NCBI GenBank assembly: GCA_022605955.1
Contig: JAKCOZ010000085.1
Span: 1,302,001 to 1,366,000 of the forward strand
Length of the DNA stretch: 64,000 nt
Reading direction: 5' to 3'
Source: Rallus limicola
Taxonomy: Eukaryota; Chordata; Aves; Gruiformes; Rallidae
A program made the position numbers and the translations under genes. Numbering within the stretch: the stretch's first letter is position 1; each line of letters begins with the position of its first letter. The notes beneath the pieces were generated by a model. That model was not told the DNA's origin, did no database searches, and saw only the letters and a program-made list of their open reading frames with translations. Below, piece by piece: positions 1 to 11,882 of the stretch.

Positions 1-1299
1 AATTCAGATATAAATCAAATTTCAAAAGACTTGTACAAAACCCCATAAATGCTGACCCTGGTTTACACAACAGGTCAAACCTGACCCCTTCTGATTGCAC
101 GTCCTTGCAAAATTAAGTAAACTCATAGTTTATATGGTGACAATGTGTCATAAATAGAGCTTAGTAAGTATTTAAATGACATTAAAGGCATTGCACATCC
201 ATGTAGAACAGTTTTGAAGAGCATTGGTGTGAAGGGAATGGAGTATAACATCCCACACATCAGATACAACTGGGCAGGAACTGTGTGTTCAACACTTTTC
301 AACACCTGTATATTCCTGTGTTCACCTCCTTTAAGAGCAGAGGAAGGGAGGAGCAGAGGAACTGAAGGCTGAGACAAGCCGGCAGTGTCTCTCCCAACCA
401 GGAAACATGAACCTTGGAGGATGCTCTAACCACGCTGCACTCTGTACTCTGAGATCAGACCCAGATTTAGGTATGGGGAATCTGTCATTTCTAAGGTCGT
501 GACTCTGTCCCCTCAGATTAAGAAAAATAAACGACCACACACCCCAGGAGCTGTGGTTCTATGCTCAGCATGCTGGTGACAGGGCACAGCACAGTGACAG
601 CAGACAATTTCCCTGGTCACACTGCCTCCTAATCACAAGAAGGGCGTCACTGCAGATGGGCCCGATCTCCAGCTCAGTCATGTGCTGACACTGCTCCCTT
701 TCTGCATCCCAGTCTTGCCCCACACCTCCCTGTAATTCTTCCCTGCATCACAGCCGGTAAAGAAATGTATCCTGTCTGCGCTTCAGAGAATGCCTAAGCC
801 AGCCCTGCAAGAAACCAGCCAGAACTTCTACACAACACTTCATACACAGACCCATCTAATGTCACTGCAGGGCAAAACAAGACATCTCATTTACTAGTCA
901 TAAGTAAACTGAGAGCAAAATCTACTGAAGTAGGTCTGAAGGGAACATGCAAAAAGACTCCTTACTCTAAATGCTTTAAAACAATCTGTATATGACCTTT
1001 ATCATGCTTGCACTACTTTACTAGCAGGATCAATTTAAACCATAGCCCCATGCCAAATAAAATGCATTCATAACAACTCCAGCACAGCAAGGCACAAAGA
1101 AGTGTTAAAATAATCTATCATAGTCACAAGGGATGGGTTCTAGATAGCCTGTGAATTTTAAAGCTTCGCTTGGGATACACTACACGTCCCAGAGAACGAG
1201 GAGCAAATCTTTTCATAAAGAACAAGAGCAAAAAGGTTCTTCCTCCTAACATCATTAAAAACACGGGGGTGAGTATCAAACAAGTAAAACAAGACTTAG
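1..1299. other. Non-coding sequence downstream of the last PXK exon found
   Basis: No further PXK exon, other gene or recognisable element was found. The C-terminal PXK exons, if they survive, lie beyond the window. Confidence 0.5.
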
Positions 1300-1378
1300 G
1301 GCATCTGTAAGAGCCGTCAAACAGTTGGCATGCCATTCTTCATAGCTTCACAGGTCAGAATGGATTCCAACACAGACA
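1300..1378 (-). pseudogene. PXK: PXK remnant exon with TGA and damaged 3' end
   Basis: It reads SVLESILTCEAMKNGMPTV, then TGA (1317-1319) where human has Ser, then RLLQM. Directly after ATGCC comes CTAAGTC, which looks like a GTAAGT donor with G changed to C. If the exon instead continues, there is a stop and frameshift at 1296-1299. Confidence 0.8.
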
Positions 1379-1816
1379 CTACCAAAGAAAGAATAAGAAC
1401 ACATTTTTGCACCGCAGGATAGCAAACACATTAGAATGAATGTCTGGCACTGCTGTGTGGTGTTCCCCTAAGTACTGCATTAACTAAGCAGTGATGAAGC
1501 TCTGTGGCATGTGGTTCTTATTATAATGTTACTATTACACATACAAACTTTTCAAGAATGTTAGACATGAGGCAAGGGAATCCAGATATAGAATTACTTA
1601 CTACAGTCTGCTTTATCACTCAGCTTACAAAGTTTTATTTATATGCTACATATATCTCAGGAAGAACACGTTTTCTATTTTTACCAACTACTAACTCATT
1701 CTTTCCAGTTAGAGGCTGCAAAGATCTTAGGCTGGTATCTCACAGCACTTCAACTTGGGCAAGAGGTGAGAGTACACAGGAAGCTGGGACCAACATTTCC
1801 TCAGTCACATACTAAC

Positions 1817-1934
1817 CAACACACACTGACGGTGCAGGAGGCAAGTTGTCTACTGGAATAGTACCCGGGGGTCTTCCGTATGTCATTGCATACACTAAGT
1901 GTCCAGCGCAACGCACATCAACACCTTCTAAAGT
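1817..1934 (-). pseudogene. PXK: PXK remnant exon: kinase-like domain C-lobe
   Basis: This 118-nt exon reads TLEGVDVRCAGHLVYAMTYG then RPPG...LPPAPSVCV. It is open but carries several non-conservative changes from human TLESVDVHCFGHLLYEMTYG. The acceptor is GCAG and the donor GTTAGT, and the phase matches the next exon. Confidence 0.85.
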
Positions 1935-3116
1935 CTGCAGAGAAACCACAAGGGTGGGCTTGAATTTGAAAACAGACAAGAGAAAGCACGAAGACAGTTC
2001 CTAACCACAGCCTGCACTAACCTGAGCTCAAATGAAACCTTCACACCTCAAGCTAAAGAAGCCACTGCTGTCTTCCTGTGCGTGGTGATACAAATGGGAA
2101 AGGCAGTACAGTCGTATTCTGCAGAAACACCTGAAGCAGTAAACTCTTTTCACACTCAGCGGTCGAGTGCTGCACATTTTACAAATCACAACCAAGCACA
2201 TTTTCCAAGCTAAGACAAACCCCAAAGGAGGAGATAAAAGGACAGCAAAAACACATACCAAACCAACCTAGCTGAGTCTTTCTCACTCCTCCTTGGGTTT
2301 GTACAAGCTGTGCATACATGCTAAGCTCCCAGACAGCATGTTTCGGAGATTTTTTTTCATCATGTTTAAACAGAAATGCCTCCTCTTACTGGAAGCAGCT
2401 TAGAGCTTTGGTGGCACTCAGATTTGGACTAACCATGAACTTCTGATCGCTTCTTTGACAACACGGTAGAACTTGTTTGGCAAGGTCAGCAAGCAGCTGT
2501 CTCCTTCATTACAAGGAGCACTTAAAGGCAGGGCTGGATGCTGACTAAAAGACTGAATTGCTGCAACAGGGCAAAATTGTCATATTTTGTAGAAAGGTAG
2601 TTTTTTGCCTTCAAACAACTACGAAACAGCTTTTAATAGCTAGATGTCTGCAAGCATCTAATCAATTTTCACAGTACCCACTGAAGACAAGGCTGGATAC
2701 TGTTCCTAGCCAAGGCCTAGTAATAAGCAGTACTCGTCATACGGACATCCAAGAGAAAAGTGTGACAGACAATATGCACATTCCTAGGAAATACTAAATC
2801 AGGGTGGAAAGAGATCTTAACACAACTGCAGTTTACCTCCATTTGCAGAACACTGCTGTCACAAAAACAGTCCCCTGCACTCCCCTTCCACCTGCTTACC
2901 TTTGGCCTCAGCCTCACTCCAGTGCGCTGCAACAAAACCTCTGTGCAGCCAGACTGGGGTTTGGAGGAAACAGACAAGGTGTTTGAAGGAGAAAGGCTCC
3001 GATTAAAATAAGGGGGTTGAGAGAAGTTTTTTTCGTTCTAGTCAGATGTCCACAAGCAGAAGCTTGAGGATAAAGGCATGCATACAAGTCAGCTGAATTG
3101 ATTGTCTGAATCTTAC

Positions 3117-3278
3117 ATTAATTTTCCGAAACTGTGAAAAGTATGATCGATAAAATGATGGAAGCCCCAACAGGGAATTTTCTAGATCCAGTAACTTGCA
3201 GGTGTCCCCATCCAACATCACACTGGCAGAGTGAAGGTGGCCGTAAGGAAATCCTTTCTCATGCAAGAATTTTAATAC
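3117..3278 (-). pseudogene. PXK: PXK remnant exon: kinase-like catalytic loop region (open)
   Basis: This 162-nt exon reads VLKFLHEKGFPYGHLHSASV and LLDLENSLLGLPSFYRSYFS, ending FRKIN before a GTAAGA donor. It corresponds to the degenerate catalytic loop (YGHLH in place of HRD) and the DLEN segment of the PXK pseudokinase. Confidence 0.92.
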
Positions 3279-3948
3279 CTGAAAAAAATCCAAGGGAGGA
3301 GCGCTGTCACAAGATATTCTGATTATCTCAAGATCTTCAATGCTCCAATACCAGAGCAGAGACATAATAAACAAGGCCCCTGTTTGGAATGCTTGCTGAA
3401 CTTAACCTTGTATCTACATCATCTTTGGCTGACTTTTCATTTCCATGTCCCTGGTAACATCTGTCCCAAAACCAATGTTTGATGCTGATCCTCAAAGCAG
3501 GCTTAGAGCAGCCCCCACAGAGATCTGGAAATTAGATTTCGTAATTCTACTGAATATTGTTTGAATAAAATTTACAAGAAATAAATAATGACAATTAATT
3601 GATGACACATTTGCAGGCTCTGAATTTCTTCTTCCCCTTTACCTACAAGAGAAAAACTACATTATCACCTCTCTCTCATTTTAGTTCCACACATACCAAC
3701 TGCCCTATGGGTTTTTTTCAGGGTTTTTTTTCTTGGACAGAAAGAGTCTCATGCAAACATATCTAAATTCAACTCCCTGCAGCTAACCTCAATTTGCATT
3801 TAGCTTTGAAGTCTGCTGCTGCTGAAATAAAGCTTGTGTACTTAAAAGTTTGTCTGCTCTTTCTAGTTAAACCAGTTGGCTTTAAAGAACCCTCCAAATC
3901 CCCCAAAACACCATAAAGGCTGGGAAATAAAGTAAAAAGAGAAACTAC

Positions 3949-4050
3949 CTCTATTATTTGCCTTCCGTAAGTTTTTATTTGCTGAAGTTCAAGACCTTGA
4001 ATTTTTTTAGGGTTGCAGTACTTCTGCAGGAATGGGTCTTTTGGCTTTGC
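3949..4050 (-). pseudogene. PXK: PXK remnant exon (open)
   Basis: This 102-nt exon reads AKPKDPFLQKYCNPKKIQGL then ELQQIKTYGRQIIE. It is nearly identical to human PXK, with an AAAG acceptor and GTAGTT donor. Confidence 0.92.
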
Positions 4051-4197
4051 CTTTAAAAGAAACACACAGATCATGTATCACGCCCAGAAAAAACAGTAAT
4101 CAGCTTTTATAAAAGGCAGTTTTATAAAAGACATACTACAGTCATGACAGCAAACATTCTACCATTTGAGTTGGGGGTGGCAAAAGGGAGACGTTAC

Positions 4198-4302
4198 CTT
4201 ATAAATAAGGTCCTTTAGAGTCCCTTTTTCACTGAATGGTCTAATAACCAGCGCTGAAGATTCGTTGGCAGTGGCAAAAGTGATTTTGTAAATGTAGGGA
4301 TG
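4198..4302 (-). pseudogene. PXK: PXK remnant exon (open)
   Basis: This 105-nt exon reads HPYIYKITFATANESSALVI then RPFSEKGTLKDLIYK. It closely follows human PXK with no lesion. The acceptor is GTAG and the donor GTAACG. Confidence 0.9.
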
Positions 4303-5529
4303 CTACCAAAAAAAGAAACTGTAGATAAATTTTAGACAACTTGTTCTATAATTCATTTTTTCTTGATTCTCAAGTAAGAAAAAAATCTGCCTGGACTGTG
4401 TATTTAAAGTAACAAACCAGATACTGTCAGTGACATTTGCTCAAGTTCTTCAGTTTTAGCCTGGAGTAAATTCAAAGAACACTTCAGGAGGACACTGATC
4501 CATTTCTACATAAATAATAGTAATTTTTAAAATCCACCATCTTTTCTTAACGAACAGACTAGCAGTTTAAACAAATGGAGAATGCAGCCCCATGAGCAGT
4601 TTTACGTCATGGTAATTAATAAATTCATTCCTGGATTTATACAACTAAGGCACATAAGGAAACTCGGCATTAATAGCTGTCATAACAGTTTTATGTCTTG
4701 AGAAATTATTGTAAACACTTCTGGCAACTTTGTGAAACCAAATGAGACAGCACATCTGGAAATAAATGGCACATGCAACACATACATTAATTTGAATGGC
4801 AAGCTAGGAGAAGACCCCTTGTTCATGGCCTACTTTAATACATCACTTTCAGTCCAGTTTGGGGGTTGAAAAGCCCAGTTCTCAGCCCCTTCTCCTGTGT
4901 GCACCTGCTGAGCTCCAAGACTGCACAGAGATTTACCAGTTTAAATACCATTCTTTTCAGCCAACCTCTCACACGCTTAACACCCTTAACAAGAAACTCC
5001 TTTTGGAGTCAAATGCCAGTTTTTCAAGAGAGATGCCTACTGGATTTATAATGCAGCATTGCACAGGAGCTTCAATTGCACAGCCTCTGCTGTGCCTCTT
5101 CTAAAATATTCCCATGTTACGTTCAAAGAACTGAAAAAACGGCGCTCCTTGCACTGCTTTATGCATTGCTGTCCCAGAATATCCCCAGCACAGAGAGTAG
5201 CAATTACACCCAGGCAGCACTACCCTGAAAGTGTGGGGGAGCTGAAAGAAAAACTCCTGAGCTCACCCTACTGCACACACAAAAAAAAAAAGAAATTACA
5301 ATTAACCACAACTCTGACTCTCCTGTAATAATCCTGCAGGATTATTATTTATGCTGAGAACATTACCTCGTATTGTGTGCAAAATGTAATTAAAAGGCTC
5401 ACACATCCTTAAATGAAAACAAGTCTAAAATGACAAACTACATCTACTAGGCTACGTGTGCTTTTGCAAGATCAGTCCTTGACAAGCACTTTTGTGCTGG
5501 CACAATTCAAGTCTTCAAGTAATACTCAC

Positions 5530-5604
5530 AGAACAGGAAGAAAGAAGTTTCACAGCACACTGTAAGTCTTTGTCAGACAAGTATTTATCAGGGCCAAGAC
5601 CAGC
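5530..5604 (-). pseudogene. PXK: PXK remnant exon (open)
   Basis: This 75-nt exon reads AGLGPDKYLSDKDLQCAVKL then LSSCS. Its length matches the family, with a CCAG acceptor and GTGAGT donor. There is no internal stop. Confidence 0.87.
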
Positions 5605-6515
5605 CTGGAAATAAAGAGGAAAAGAATGGCATCATAATAGACCTTGCATTCCATAAAGAAAACGTGGATCTATATTCTGCTGTCACAAACTTAGAGAGCT
5701 GCTGGAAGGTATATTTTTGAAGAGCAAACGAGGAAATTACAAATACAGAATGAAACCTGAAGAGCGTTCAGGGCCATGGTGTCGCAATACAGAGTGTCTG
5801 ACAGTAAGTATTATTGCCTCCTTCCTCCCCCATCTCTGACATGCATTGCTACCACTGAATGAACTCTGCCAACCCCAAACTTAGGGACTGTGTGCACTGC
5901 AAACTGGTAAGGCTCAACCCCCCACCTTCTTCCTCTCCAGAAAAAAAACCCAGCAAACCAAACAAAAAAACCACCATACAACACCAATCTTCCCTCCTAC
6001 TGCAGGCTTCAGCCGTACCTGCTCGCCAGTGAAGCCTCACAAACAGCTGTGCTGATGTAATTAGGAGGGCAGCATGTTTCAGTACAGTAACAACAAAACT
6101 ATTCGGTGGCAATAGATGTCTACCTAAAAGAAGCAATTCAAGCCTCTCTCACTTATTTGTCAGTAAAACTAAAGATCTGAGTAAAGAAACCAACCACTTT
6201 CATTAAAAGGATCACCTTTGTTATTTTCAGTGATCGAATTTCTATCATGGGCAACAGCCACACGATTACAACTGAAGAAACAAGAGGTGCAGGAACAAAT
6301 GACCAAGTACAGAAACTTGGAAACTGCATTTGCCACCAGAGGAGAGAAAACATAAGGAGTTCCCACACCACACATCCACCTAAGGGCTTTCAAGGTTCTT
6401 TCAAAGCCTGAGTTCTTGCGTCTACATCTCTGTCACTCATGCATGGTTGTCAATGTAAATGAAATAAGCCAGGTTCATTAATAAAGACTTGAGTAGGAGA
6501 TGAAAGTATATATAC

Positions 6516-6589
6516 CCAGCTCAGCATTAGCCGTTCCTTTGGTTGATTCTTAACCTTCATTAAAAAATATTTCTTACGTATTCAGCAAC
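6516..6589 (-). pseudogene. PXK: PXK remnant exon with in-frame TGA
   Basis: It reads IRKKYFLMKVKNQPKERLML then SW after a TGC-TGA pair at the conserved Trp-Arg position; the TGA is at 6582-6584. The length of 74 nt equals expectation, so this is a substitution rather than an alignment problem. CGA to TGA is a typical CpG decay change. Confidence 0.85.
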
Positions 6590-6748
6590 CTACAAAAGAA
6601 GAGTCATCAACAGCTTTAATTAACAGGCTAAGTCACATGGCTTACAGGGAGGACAAGGTCTGTAAGCAAAGATAGTACTGTAATCTTGGGACAGCTCATA
6701 ATTGGAAAAAAAATCAGACGAGTTTTCATGCATACATACTCTCCTTAC

Positions 6749-6825
6749 CTCTATCTTTCACTGGCTCTACCACTTCCCACTTGGCTCTGATCGGAAGAAC
6801 ATTGACACATGCTGTAAGGCAATTT
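6749..6825 (-). pseudogene. PXK: PXK remnant exon, 1-nt deletion
   Basis: It starts EIALQHVSMFFRSEP and then loses frame. GAGCCAAGTGGGAAG lacks one base of the expected Pro-Lys-Trp-Glu codons (about 6781). The length is 77 nt where 78 is expected. The acceptor is CTAG and the donor GTAAGG. Confidence 0.85.
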
Positions 6826-8732
6826 CTAGAAAGAAAAAAAAAAAAAAGGTTTTAAGAAACTACTTAAGGAAATTATCCACATGTTATGTCAGGTTCAATG
6901 CCACACACAAGGAAGCCTGCAGGAATTCAGATTGAAAGTCAGCAAAATCACTTTAAAGGAAGTCAGATAAAACACAGTTAAAGGGCATTTACATTTTTAA
7001 CCCAAGAACTCAAATCCATGGAGAAAACAGAGAAAGCACCACCTTCAAAAACCCCCTGAGTCCACTGAGTTTGCATTCAGTCTGTACTGGATCTGTATTT
7101 CCAAGTCCAAATCCAGTGCTCACAGCAAAGATTCCCCACACTAGATCCAGAAAGATTCCTGCTGTACCTGTAAAAGTGCAAAATCTCTTTAATGTACCGT
7201 TACTACACACACACTAAGCAGTTCTGCTTCACTATGTGTTATTCTCTCCTCTTCTGTTCAGGCAAAGGTATTTTCCTAGCTATCATGATCCAACACATAT
7301 TTTTTGTGGGAAAACATTGCTCTGGTTACTGAATTCTCCCACAGCTGGGAACACAACTGGTTTATTCACAAAGCAGTCTGAAGGGAAATCTCAGTAAAAA
7401 GGGGTGACAGCAGGGGGGAGAAAGGGAATCATGCCAACAAGGAGTTTTCTCTAACATAGCTTATCTTGGCACAGAAACAGCAAAAAGGTAAGGATGCAGT
7501 GATCTTTCTACACTGTATCTTCTCTCTCCAAAAATAGGCTATGAAAAAAAAAAGAGGGAGAACAGTGCAATAAGTATCAGCTTACTGCTCCAGAATTTAA
7601 GGAATCACATGCTGATGGTGTCTCCAAAGACCACAGCCACTGACTTGATTGCTATTAACTTTCCAGCAACTCGCTGAAATAACAATCTTGATGAGAGCAC
7701 TCAAAATTAACACAGAAGTCACAATGTCTCCTTAAGGATTTAAACTGCTTGCTCAGCATTAGCCAAACAAACTGCATCCTTGAAGAGTTACTAATAATTT
7801 ACAACTCCTCCACAGCTTATCATAAACATCCGGGAAATGTTCTTTGCACTTTGAAGCTGAAGACACAAGAATGTTACATAAAGGGAGAGCAAAACGACAA
7901 GTGAGAAGGAAGCAGTAAGTTCCTGCTCCAGCAGGCTCTGTTTTTATGAAAACAAGCTTTGCATTTTGCAAACAGTTTGCCCACAAACTGAATCTGGGGA
8001 GTAGGTTTCATTAGTATGAGGAAGTCTCTTTTTTCAGCCCATAAAATATTTAACAGTTTCCAATGGCTGAAGCTGAAGTCAGACAAATTCAATGATGAAA
8101 TATTTAATAATGAAGAGAACTGATCACAGGGATATAATTTTAAGGGATGCAGTGATTTTCCAGTGTTTGGGGGGAAAGGATGTGGGACTTACTCAGGTGT
8201 TCAAGAACTACTCCACCTAGCTCAATTAGCTCTAGGAAGTCTCACAACTCAAAGTGATAGAGAGCGCTAGACAAGGTGACCACAAATGTTCCTGTTGATT
8301 TGAAAAATCTCAGAACCATGATGAATGCAAGATACACTGTTCAGAAGACCATCCATTTTAACTGAATGCAGAGCTGACAAACTTAACTCCACCTTACACT
8401 CCAGTAGACAATTTCCAAATCCCAACCCCATTTATCGCGAGCTGTGAAGGACTCACAATCCTTCAGCCCAAGTTCTGCTTCTATAGAACCCGAACTGATC
8501 ACTCCCTATGTAAATTAACTCAAATACTTAGATTTGACAATCACAGCACGATACATGCACAGAGCTAGATTATTTATTATCATAAACAATCACATGCACA
8601 GCATGGTAATTCTGAAGGCTGGTCTCCCCTCTGCCCCCCAGGCTTCAGTGTAAATCCTTGCCAGCGTCAATGGAAGACAGAAAGACAGACACAGACAAAA
8701 GCACAACCGCAGTCTTGCTGCTCCTCACTTAC

Positions 8733-8920
8733 CAGTGTAGTTTCCAGAATAGCTGTTTGGGTCCAAGAATTTTTTTACCAGTTCACAGTTGGACAGTATG
8801 TGGTGGGTAGTGATTACATCAAGATAGGCCTGGAGCCCCTTCTGTCTTTCAGCTATGAATTCACGCTCCATATTTCCAATCAGCTTTTTTGGTGGAAGAG
8901 GTAGACTTAAGAGTTGAGAT
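8733..8920 (-). pseudogene. PXK: PXK remnant exon: PX domain C-terminal half, +1 frameshift
   Basis: It encodes SLPLPPKKLIGNMEREFIAE and later NCELVKKFLDPNSYSGNYT, ending in a GTAAGT donor. The exon is 188 nt, against 187 nt expected from the human protein. From the phase set by the preceding exon, an extra A in CTTAAGT (about 8908) shifts the frame and reaches a TGA within about 20 codons. Confidence 0.87.
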
Positions 8921-11108
8921 CTTTAAAAGAGAGGAAAAAATAATTTATTTTGCTTTCAAAATTCCTCAGGGATATAAACTAGCAACCCAGAAAATAAAAG
9001 ACTCTGGCAGCAAGCTAACTACTGGGTAACTCTTCACACTGTGTCTATAGGAGCTTTGATGTTTTTTCCAAGTACTGCTATCAGGGGGTGATAGTCAGAC
9101 AACAGACTGGATCCTACAGTGAAGGGATTAGTAAATGGAATGACACTGAAAATGCAAGGAGATAAATTCCAGCTCCAGCATCACAAAGATTAATTTATTA
9201 AAAAAACTCCAAAACAGTGGGAGAAATGAGCAATTTTAACACTCTTCTCACCAGCTACTGTCTCTTCTCTCAGAAGTCCTGGCACACCAAACTAGGCTGG
9301 AGGAGCACTGGTGTTAGTCAAAAGCAGAGCTGTGCATCTTTCATATGGACTTGCTGCTGGGCACGTAAGGAAGGAAGAATCTCACCTCCCAGAGCAGCTC
9401 TCTGTCCTAGCCAGAAAAGGCACAGAGAGATACAGCCTTGCCTTTCCCAACTCTGGAAAGCAGAACCAGGAGTTTGAACATCGAGGGGTGGGCTGTAGTT
9501 TTCACTGAAAAAGACCAAGTGTTAAAGAACACAGACTGTCATTTTAGCCACCCTCTGCATATCCTTCTACCCAAGGCAGAGGCATGTCGTGATGATTCCG
9601 TTTGATCTCTCCTTCCCATCCAAGCAGCTGATGTGTTTGTCCCAGATCTTGGTATCTGCAAAATCTCTCTCGTTTCATATTCCTCCTTATCCCACTCTGC
9701 GAGTTGCTGTCAAACAATTTCCTGAACCCTGTACTTTTATCATTCACCTCTGTCTCAGACACAAAGGCCTTTTCTTTCTCTACTACATCATACATAACCT
9801 TTTCTCTTTCTAGACTTGCCACCTACGCCTAACCTTTCAGTACCTGTCATTTATGAATTTTAAGTCTTAAAGGTCCATTGCCTTTTCTACTAAAGCTGCC
9901 TCATTGGAAAGTTAAATGAGAAGGCAACAAAGCTTTTTCATGCCTCACCACATTCTATTCCCCACGGTTAAGAGGAGCTTATTATAGGTGGCTGCAAAAG
10001 CGACCTCCTTCTCCTTTTTAAAACTTTCTCAAAATTCCCTGTCTGCCATCTCTATCAAAACTTGACTATGGTTAAGACTACAATGACCACTATGTACTGT
10101 GATGGACTAATCTAATCTCAAATCTCACATTTCTTTGGAGCAGGAGACCTCTTTGCACCATGTTTAACCAGCACATCACACAAGAGGTTTCTGTGTGCCA
10201 CAAGACAATAATTCCACAACACAGCAACGTTGCATCTGTTGATTGCTCCCCCATCCACCTTCCAGCACAGGAATCCATTGCAGCAGCATAGCAGAGCACC
10301 CGGTGCAACATCCTTGCATGCGTTTGCACACTGAGATTCATCAAGCAGAGAGCTGATTTTTTGGGGTAGGAGGAGGAAGGAGAGGAAGTGGAAACAGTGT
10401 TGAGCTCTTGAAGTCACACGATATTTAATGGGAAAAAAATCTAAGAGTCACAAAGAGCTATCCTCGAATCACAGAAGTATTCCCTTTTCTTTATGCTTGC
10501 CTAGTACTATAGAAATCTGAAGAAACAAGTTTCACTCCTCTAGATGCCAGACACTGCTGCTTCCCCCCCTTTCCCCACACTCATGTAACCTTCTTTTTCC
10601 CACACAAACTAAAAAGAAAGAATTGTCCTAAAAAGTGAAAGAAAACACACAGGAAGTCCAGTGTTTAACTAAGGAACACCTTCCAGTGATACAGAAAACC
10701 ATCACATGATAAGGAGCATCTGGTAGCGCTTTCAGATGAATATAAATAATGAGGCACATAGCACTTCAATGCTGAACCTGTAAGGTTGGTACGCGCCTGG
10801 GCTTTCTTCAGATCAAAGGAAGAACAAATAACGCATGAAACTGGAACAAGTCACAGGGAAAAGATCCAGTAGCTGCCAATTTCCTCCATTTCTATATAAA
10901 TTGGTCCTGTCGATGCTAAATTTTACAAGAGAAAATGTAAGAGTGAAGAAGCACACACTAAAGTTACATTTGAAGTCACAGTTTCTCCTTAGAGCTATGT
11001 GAATTTGTGTATTTTTTCTTCACTGCAACACATAAAAGTGTAACAAGCCATTCCAAGTACAGCTTTCTGAACGAGATATTATATGTATACATCAAGGGCG
11101 AAAGTTAC

Positions 11109-11156
11109 CTGCAAGCTATTATTAAGCAAGTCAGAGTCACTGTATCGCCTCACAAT
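11109..11156 (-). pseudogene. PXK: PXK remnant exon: PX domain RRYSD motif
   Basis: This 48-nt exon reads IVRRYSDSDLLNNSLQ with a GCAG acceptor and GTAACT donor. RRYSDF is the phosphoinositide-binding signature of PX domains; the Phe is Ser here, an unusual change at a conserved core position. Confidence 0.87.
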
Positions 11157-11831
11157 CTGCAAAACATAAGACAAAGTTCAGGAAATGTATTACTTTTCCC
11201 ATTCACATTCTACTTTTCAAAATCCCATCAGACACAAGTAATTCCCATTTATCATCTTCTTTTAACCTTTTTTTTCTTCTTTTACACATGCCTAACTGCT
11301 GAATCTGTGTCACTTTGCCATAAAGCAGTTTTTAATCACATCCCAAGCAGAAGAAAAATGCATCTCTAAACATGATCTTAAAACAGCTTCCAAAAAAAGA
11401 TCTGGGAGCAAAGCTGTCTGCAAACAAAACGTCTTTGCTGTATTAGATTCAACAACTTTGCACGGTCATCTGCATTGCTACTTCTAGGTTTCATTGGTCG
11501 TGCATCAGCCAGGCTGTAATTTTAGCACTAAGAAGCCAAACTGGCTCTTGAGATTTAAAAATTATGGTCGTACCAACACCAAGTAGGAAGACATGACAGG
11601 CATTTTTCCTGGAACCCTCACAAGAGAAGCAGACAACACGCCTTCTGTAGCTGGCTGCAGTATTTTTATTTTTTTTTGCTTAGTTTTTGACCAAAACTAT
11701 TCAAGCACTTTGTGTTCCCAATTCCAAAGCAACATTTCCCTCTCCAGCTCAGATTTACAAAACTAGGGAGAGATTTTAAATTCTTCCCCAAAAGGCATCC
11801 CTGTTACAAGAACCACTGTTTAAGAAATTAC

Positions 11832-11882
11832 CTGCCAACTGTTTTCCGCTGAAACTCCTCTCTGCACACAGATTATGTATTC
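11832..11882 (-). pseudogene. PXK: PXK remnant exon: PX domain strand (17 codons)
   Basis: It reads EYIICVQRGVSAENSWQ with a CAG acceptor and GTAATT donor. Human PXK has Arg where this has Cys, consistent with CpG decay (CGT to TGT). It is the most 5' PXK exon found. Confidence 0.85.

Larger units (their letters stand above)
1300..11882 (-). pseudogene. PXK: PXK (PX-domain, kinase-like) pseudogene, 11 exons with multiple lesions
   Basis: PXK/MONaKA is an endosomal PX-domain protein with a kinase-like domain that also binds Na,K-ATPase. Minus-strand exons, 5' to 3': 11832-11882, 11109-11156, 8733-8920, 6749-6825, 6516-6589, 5530-5604, 4198-4302, 3949-4050, 3117-3278, 1817-1934 and about 1300-1378. 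They follow the order and phases expected from human PXK, and many read cleanly (LPLPPKKLIGNM, FATANESSAL, YGHLHSASVMLDGDT). Lesions: +1 nt near 8908, -1 nt near 6781, TGA at 6582-6584, TGA at 1317-1319, and either a frameshift or a GT-to-CT donor at 1298-1299. Exons for roughly the first 34 residues were not found before PRKAR2A, and the C-terminal part would lie beyond position 1. Introns are kept, so it is not a processed copy. Recognition of the family is very secure; pseudogene status rests on several independent lesions. Confidence 0.87.
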
